From: Fibrobacterota bacterium | Lineage (GTDB): Bacteria > Fibrobacterota > Fibrobacteria > UBA11236 | Direction: 5' to 3' | NCBI GenBank assembly: GCA_947466585.1 | Contig: CANIEU010000001.1 | Location: forward strand, 112,414 to 176,413 | DNA: 64,000 bases | In this document: positions 59,628 through 64,000 of the stretch, piece by piece | How the letters are laid out: every line of letters begins with the position of its first letter | How positions within the stretch are numbered: position 1 is the first letter of the stretch | Notes under the pieces: generated by a model | Database searches by the model: none | The model's input: the letters and a program-made list of their open reading frames with translations, nothing else | What the model was told of the DNA's origin: nothing | Position numbers and translations under genes: made by a program

Positions 59628-62600
59628 ATGGCCTTGTTCGACCTCGTCCGCCCTCACTGGAAACACAGCGATCCCGCCAAACGCGCCGAGGCCATGCGTC
59701 TTTTGGAGGACGACCGCCAGGATCTTTTCGTGCCCGCGGCCTCGCAGGATACCGATGCCGGGGTGCGGCTTGCCGCAGCGCGTCGGGTGGAGGGCGAAAC
59801 GAACCTCCGCACCGTACTCGCTAAAACCGGTGATCGTAACGAAGACAAGGCCGCCCGCGAGGTGATCCAAAAAGCCCTGCTCCGGATCGTCAGCGCCCGT
59901 GCACTCACGGCACCGACCGCATCCGAAGCCGAGGCCCGCGCCTGGATCGAAGAACTGCGCGGCTATACTGGAGGCGAGAAAGCACTGGAAGAGATTGCAC
60001 TGGGATCCACCTCCTTGACGGTGCGCCGAGCCGCCCTCTCCGGAATCACGCACGCCAGCTCCCTCCTCCTCGTCGCCGTACGCGAAGAAGACCTCGCGCT
60101 CGCGCTCGAGGCCTTTGCGCGCCTGAACCGAGAAACCCAATTCGAAACCGCCGCCAAGAGCGCCAAAACCCGTGAAGTGCGTCAAGCCGCAAAGAACAAA
60201 TTGAAGGCGATCGAGGAGGCCAAAAAACCCGACGCAATGACGCTGAACCGCGCCAAACTGCACATTTTGGTTTCGACCATCGAAAAGGCCGAGATCGGTG
60301 CGCGCGAACCCGGGCACGGCTTCGATTGGGACGCTGCGCGGGCCCATGTCGACTCCGCCACCACGGCCTTCGAAGAACTGCTGGCCACCGGCCTCCCGGT
60401 GGCGGACACCTTGCGGGAGCAGTTCGAGGGCAGCGTCACGGTGTTCAACCAGCGACACGCCGTCCACGTCGCCACGGAAACGGCGCGTCACGAGCGCGAT
60501 GCCGACGAGGCGCGCATCCGCACGGTCCGTGAGGGCATCTGCGCGCGACTCGAAGCCCTTTATGCCGACCCCAATCCGGCCGATGCGAGCGAGGTAGAAG
60601 AATTGACGCGCACGTTCAACGCGGCGAAACCCTCCGTCGCCCGCGACGCCACTGCCGCATCAGCGGACGCCGATCCGCTGCGCGAACGGTTCTTCATCGC
60701 TCGCGACCGCCTGATTAAGGACAAGCTCCGCAAACAGCGCGAAGCCGCCGAGGCGGGCCGTGAAGCGGAATATGCGGTGGAGAAAGCCGCCCGCGACGCG
60801 CGCCAGGCTGCTGACCGGGTCGCCGAGGCTGCGGAAGCCGAACGCCTCGCGGCAGCCCGCATCGAGGCCGAACCGGCGTTGGAAAAATTCGTTACGGAAC
60901 TGGAGATGCTCGCCGGTTCGCCCGATCTGAAAACGGCCGAGAAGCGCCTGCGCGAAATTCAGTCGCGCGGAAAAACGCTTCTGGCCCTGCTCGGTGAAAC
61001 GGCTCCGGGAGTGATCCTGCGTTATCACGCCGCCGCGGAACATTTGCGCGAAACGCTCGACTGGAACCGCTGGGCCAACCTCCGTCGCAAGCAGGAACTC
61101 TGTACGCAGCTCGAAGCGCTGCTGCCTTCGGTCACCGTTGTGACCGCCGTGACCGCTGCGGCTGACGAAACTGCAGAAACTACCGAAACCGCTGCCGACC
61201 CAGCTGCTACCCGCGCTGCGTTCAACCGCTTCAAGACTCTCGTGACCGAATGGAAGTCCGTGGGTCACGTGCCTTGGGACGAATCCGAGGCCATGTGGGA
61301 ACGCTACCATCAGGTCTCCGACGCGCTGTACGAAAGGTTCCGCGAATATTTCGCCGAGCTCGACGGCGAGCGCGAAGAAAACCTCAAGGCGAAAGAAGAG
61401 CTTTGTGCGAAGCTCGAAACCCTGCTTGCCGCACCGGAAATCGATTGGCGCGAAGCATCGGAAGCCTTCCGCGAAGCGCACTCGGCATGGAAGGCAATCG
61501 GCGCGGCACCGCGCGAAAAAAGCGAAGCGCTATGGGAGCGTTTCCGCGCCGTCAACAAAGCGTTCCAGGAACGCCGTGACGGCAATCTGACCGAAAACCT
61601 GCGCGCCAAACGCGAACTCGCCACCTTGGTCGAAGGATTGAAGGATTCGCGCGAGTGGAAAAAGGCCGCGACCGCCATCAAGGAGGCGCAGGAGCAGTGG
61701 AAAACCATCGGCCCGGTGCCGCGCGATAAATCGGAGTCCCTGTGGAACCGTTTCCACGGCGCCTGCGAAGCCTTCTTCACCGCACGCAAGGCGCACTTCG
61801 ACCAACTCGATCAGGAACGCCCCATCAACCTCGAGAAGAAACTCGCCCTGTGTGAACGCGTAGAAAAACTCGAAGAGTTGCCGGGCGACCGCGAGCGCTA
61901 CGAAGCCATCCTCGACGCGCAATCCCAGTGGAAGGAAATCGGTCAAGTGCCGCGCGAGCACGAAGACGCAATCTGGGAACGCTTCCGCAAGCCCATCGAC
62001 CTGTACTTCCAGAACCACCGGGAAAAGACCGCGGGCGAGCGCGAACTGCGCGAAGCCGGGGAAAAAGAGAAAGAAGCGTTGTGCCTCGAAGCCGAGGCCC
62101 TGCGCGATTCCACGGAGTGGAAGGCCACCATCGAAAAGATCAAGGCGTTACAGGCGCGCTGGAAGGCTTCACCGCCCGCGCCGCGCCACCTCGACCAGGC
62201 ACTATGGCACCGTTTCCGGAGCGCCTGTGACGCTTTTTTCGCCCGCCTGAAAGAAAACTCCGCAGGGCGCGACGAAGAACGGCTCGGAAACCTGCGGCTC
62301 AAAACCGACCTGTGTTTCGCGGTCGAGATTTACAGTGGTGTTCCCGCAACCGATCCTGCAGCCCAGGCCGCCCGCGACGCGTGGGTCGAAGCACAACGTG
62401 CCGCCGGGAACGGCGTACCCGAGTTCAATGCCGACTGGAACGCGCTCGCGAACAAGGTCAAGACGCTGCAAACGGAATGGCGCGGCATCGGTCCCACGCC
62501 CCGCGAAGAGAACGACGCCGTGTGGGTGCGCTTCCAGCGCGCCTGCGACGTGTTTTTCGAAGAACAACGCCGCGCCAATCCGCGTCCGGGAGAAGACCCG

Positions 62601-62807
62601 CAGCATAATCTCGACGAGAAGCTTGCGCTCATCGCCCATGCCGAGGAGCTGGCACTCGATCCCGCCCGCCGCCATGAGGCGTCGGTGGAAGAATTGCGGC
62701 GCGACTGGAAACGCATCGGCCCCGTGCCGCGCGCCCAGTCCGATTACGTTTGGGACCGTTTCCACGCAGCATGCGAGGCCGCCGTGCCCCGCCGGCGCGG
62801 AGAGTGA
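59628..62807 (+). CDS. Large DUF349-repeat protein
   Basis: 1059 aa, cytoplasmic, helical. Residues ~1-200 are HEAT-like (SDPAKRAEAMRLLEDDRQDLFVPAASQDTDAGVRLAAARRV), ~250-420 mostly coiled-coil. From ~430 to the end are seven DUF349 units, each centred on W-K-x-I-G-x-x-P-R-x(5)-x-W-x-R-F: HVPWDESEAMWERY, AAPREKSEALWERF, PVPRDKSESLWNRF, QVPREHEDAIWERF, PAPRHLDQALWHRF, PTPREENDAVWVRF and PVPRAQSDYVWDRF. An unusually long array; the family is found widely in Bacteroidota and Actinobacteria with unknown function. Followed by a terminator; polA begins 98 bp later. Confidence 0.8.
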   Translation: MALFDLVRPHWKHSDPAKRAEAMRLLEDDRQDLFVPAASQDTDAGVRLAAARRVEGETNLRTVLAKTGDRNEDKAAREVIQKALLRIVSARALTAPTASEAEARAWIEELRGYTGGEKALEEIALGSTSLTVRRAALSGITHASSLLLVAVREEDLALALEAFARLNRETQFETAAKSAKTREVRQAAKNKLKAIEEAKKPDAMTLNRAKLHILVSTIEKAEIGAREPGHGFDWDAARAHVDSATTAFEELLATGLPVADTLREQFEGSVTVFNQRHAVHVATETARHERDADEARIRTVREGICARLEALYADPNPADASEVEELTRTFNAAKPSVARDATAASADADPLRERFFIARDRLIKDKLRKQREAAEAGREAEYAVEKAARDARQAADRVAEAAEAERLAAARIEAEPALEKFVTELEMLAGSPDLKTAEKRLREIQSRGKTLLALLGETAPGVILRYHAAAEHLRETLDWNRWANLRRKQELCTQLEALLPSVTVVTAVTAAADETAETTETAADPAATRAAFNRFKTLVTEWKSVGHVPWDESEAMWERYHQVSDALYERFREYFAELDGEREENLKAKEELCAKLETLLAAPEIDWREASEAFREAHSAWKAIGAAPREKSEALWERFRAVNKAFQERRDGNLTENLRAKRELATLVEGLKDSREWKKAATAIKEAQEQWKTIGPVPRDKSESLWNRFHGACEAFFTARKAHFDQLDQERPINLEKKLALCERVEKLEELPGDRERYEAILDAQSQWKEIGQVPREHEDAIWERFRKPIDLYFQNHREKTAGERELREAGEKEKEALCLEAEALRDSTEWKATIEKIKALQARWKASPPAPRHLDQALWHRFRSACDAFFARLKENSAGRDEERLGNLRLKTDLCFAVEIYSGVPATDPAAQAARDAWVEAQRAAGNGVPEFNADWNALANKVKTLQTEWRGIGPTPREENDAVWVRFQRACDVFFEEQRRANPRPGEDPQHNLDEKLALIAHAEELALDPARRHEASVEELRRDWKRIGPVPRAQSDYVWDRFHAACEAAVPRRRGE

Positions 62808-62811
62808 AATC

Positions 62812-62834
62812 GACCCATCTTTTCGGGTCTTTTT
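62812..62834 (+). terminator. Probable intrinsic terminator of the DUF349 gene
   Basis: GACCC (62812-62816) pairs with GGGTC (62825-62829) and is followed by TTTTT (62830-62834). The stem is only 5 bp, so efficiency is uncertain. Confidence 0.55.
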
Positions 62835-62905
62835 CAGGGGTTTTCGGGTGATTTCGGGAGTTTTCTTTTCACGGTCCCACCGTGCTTAATTCCTAATTTC
62901 ACCCC

Positions 62906-64000
62906 ATGCCTTCCCTGTACCTGATCGACGTTTCCGCAGTCGCTTACCGCTCCTTTTTCGCCTTCATCAAAACCCCGCTTAAGGTCAAGGTCGGGCCGCA
63001 CACGGGCCAGGAAACTTCGGCGCTTTTCGGGTTCGCCCAACACACGTTGCGCCTGTTGGCGGAGCGCAGGCCCGATTACATCGCCTTCGTCAAGGATCTG
63101 AAGGGCCCCACCATCCGACACGAGATGGACGAGAATTACAAGGCCCACCGCAAGCCCATGCCCGACGGACTGCAATCGCAGTTACCGCTGATCGACGCCT
63201 TCGTCGAAAAATCGGGTCTGCGCACGGTTTCGCTCAAGAGTTACGAAGCCGACGACGTGATGGCCACCCTGGCGGTGCAGGCTTGCGCGCGCGGATTTGA
63301 CACTTATATCGTGACACGCGACAAAGACATGATGCAGCTCGTCAACGACTGCATCTTCCTGTTCGAATTGGGCAAGCAGGGCGAACCGTCTCAGGTCGTC
63401 GACGCCGGCAAGGTGAAGGAAAAATGGGGCGTTGCTCCCGACCGCATCCGCGACCTCTTGTCGATCATGGGCGATAGTTCGGACAATGTCCCCGGCGTGG
63501 CCGGCATCGGCCCCAAGGGCGCGATCGAATTGCTCGAAACGTACGGCGATCTCGATGGCGTTCTCAAGAACAAAGGCAGCATCGCCAAAAAGGGCGTACG
63601 CGAAAAAGTCATCGCGCACGAAGAGGACGCGCGGCGCTCCATGGAACTGGTCACGCTGCATTGCAACCTCGAATTGCCGGTCACGTTGGACGATCTCGCC
63701 TGTCCCGGAATCAACGAAGAAGCGCTCAAAGAAATCCTGCTCGAATATGAATTGAAGAGCCTGATCAAGCTCCTCCCCGCAGCCAACGGCAAAACGCCGC
63801 CGAAGCACGAAGGCGCTCAGGAAGCCGAAGCGAGAAGGTCGGGAATCCCTGAATACGATTCTGCTCCGGGACTCGAGGAATCGTCGGTCTCCCGGCCCTC
63901 CGGGCCGCCGGGGGAATACGTGCTCGTCAACACCGTTTCTGCGCTCGCTGCGCTCGCGCAAGAACTCTCCGCGCACGGCACGCTCGCCGTCGACACCGAA
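62906..64000 (+). CDS. polA: DNA polymerase I, 3' end beyond window
   Basis: Replication and repair polymerase; 365 residues visible, frame open to the end. The N-terminal 5'-3' exonuclease domain is complete: LYLIDVSAVAYRSFFAF, FVKDLKGPTIRHEMDENYKAHRKPMPDGLQSQ, SYEADDVMATLA, YIVTRDKDMMQLV and LLSIMGDSSDNVPGVAGIGPKGAIELL. A ~40-residue Ser/Glu/Pro-rich linker follows. The last residues LAVDTE match the first exonuclease motif (D-x-E) of the 3'-5' proofreading domain, so that domain looks active, unlike the degenerate one in Thermus or Bacillus PolA. ATG 62906. Confidence 0.93.
   Translation, partial: MPSLYLIDVSAVAYRSFFAFIKTPLKVKVGPHTGQETSALFGFAQHTLRLLAERRPDYIAFVKDLKGPTIRHEMDENYKAHRKPMPDGLQSQLPLIDAFVEKSGLRTVSLKSYEADDVMATLAVQACARGFDTYIVTRDKDMMQLVNDCIFLFELGKQGEPSQVVDAGKVKEKWGVAPDRIRDLLSIMGDSSDNVPGVAGIGPKGAIELLETYGDLDGVLKNKGSIAKKGVREKVIAHEEDARRSMELVTLHCNLELPVTLDDLACPGINEEALKEILLEYELKSLIKLLPAANGKTPPKHEGAQEAEARRSGIPEYDSAPGLEESSVSRPSGPPGEYVLVNTVSALAALAQELSAHGTLAVDTE

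Overview
GC-rich, densely packed chromosome segment of a Gram-negative bacterium. The envelope evidence is clear: LpxB (lipid A), an Omp85-type barrel, a TolC/RND efflux system, lipoproteins and a second barrel-like outer-membrane protein. A secreted YCF48-repeat protein with a C-terminal domain resembling type IX secretion sorting tails suggests the FCB superphylum, and Fibrobacterota or a neighbour is my best guess. A 2-oxoacid:ferredoxin oxidoreductase (KorAB) and a complex I operon without its NADH module point to ferredoxin-based metabolism. The taxonomic call is inference; no rRNA gene is present.

Layout. 1-4.5 kb: truncated RluD-type pseudouridine synthase, a SAM methyltransferase and the YCF48-repeat exoprotein. 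4.5-12.1 kb (minus strand): topoisomerase III coupled to a PTS EIIA domain protein, a very large peptidase-MA/propeller/Omp85 fusion, and type I AroD. 12-16.2 kb: TPR-like exported protein and korAB. 16.2-17.7 kb (minus): SDR/DUF2867 protein. 18-28.5 kb: nuoA-(BC fused)-D-H-I-J-K-L-M-N, tightly overlapped. 28.6-33.8 kb: PEP synthase, tRNA-Arg(UCU), yajC-def-spoIID-like. 33.8-41.1 kb: MarR gene divergent from a tetR-tolC-MFP-RND operon. 41-46.9 kb: duplicated-ATPase ABC protein, HAD phosphatase, lpxB, and a minus-strand lemA/TPM/TPM cluster. 47-49.2 kb: two glycosyltransferases. 49.4-54.2 kb: branched-chain amino-acid ABC importer livKHMGF. 54.2-56.8 kb (minus): nadE and a hotdog thioesterase. 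57-59.5 kb: outer-membrane protein, mono-heme cytochrome c and CDF metal efflux. 59.6-64 kb: seven-repeat DUF349 protein and the 5' part of polA.

The genes are mostly housekeeping; the most unusual material lies between them. Five intergenic spaces (876-968, 48176-48307, 50602-50744, 54173-54241, 56192-56322) each hold an array of about 3-5 tandem heptanucleotides facing a reverse-complement array of the same heptamers across a loop of about 20-80 nt. The heptamer differs from locus to locus, but the 7-nt period and inverted layout are constant, and arms often run into the stop codon or up to the start codon of the flanking gene. Two further families of intergenic palindromes occur: compact GTAGGGG-type hairpins at 37.7 kb, and a CT/AG-rich hairpin at 43.6 kb that sits across the probable start of lpxB. 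A pair of Fur-box-like sites precedes the outer-membrane protein/cytochrome/CDF cluster.
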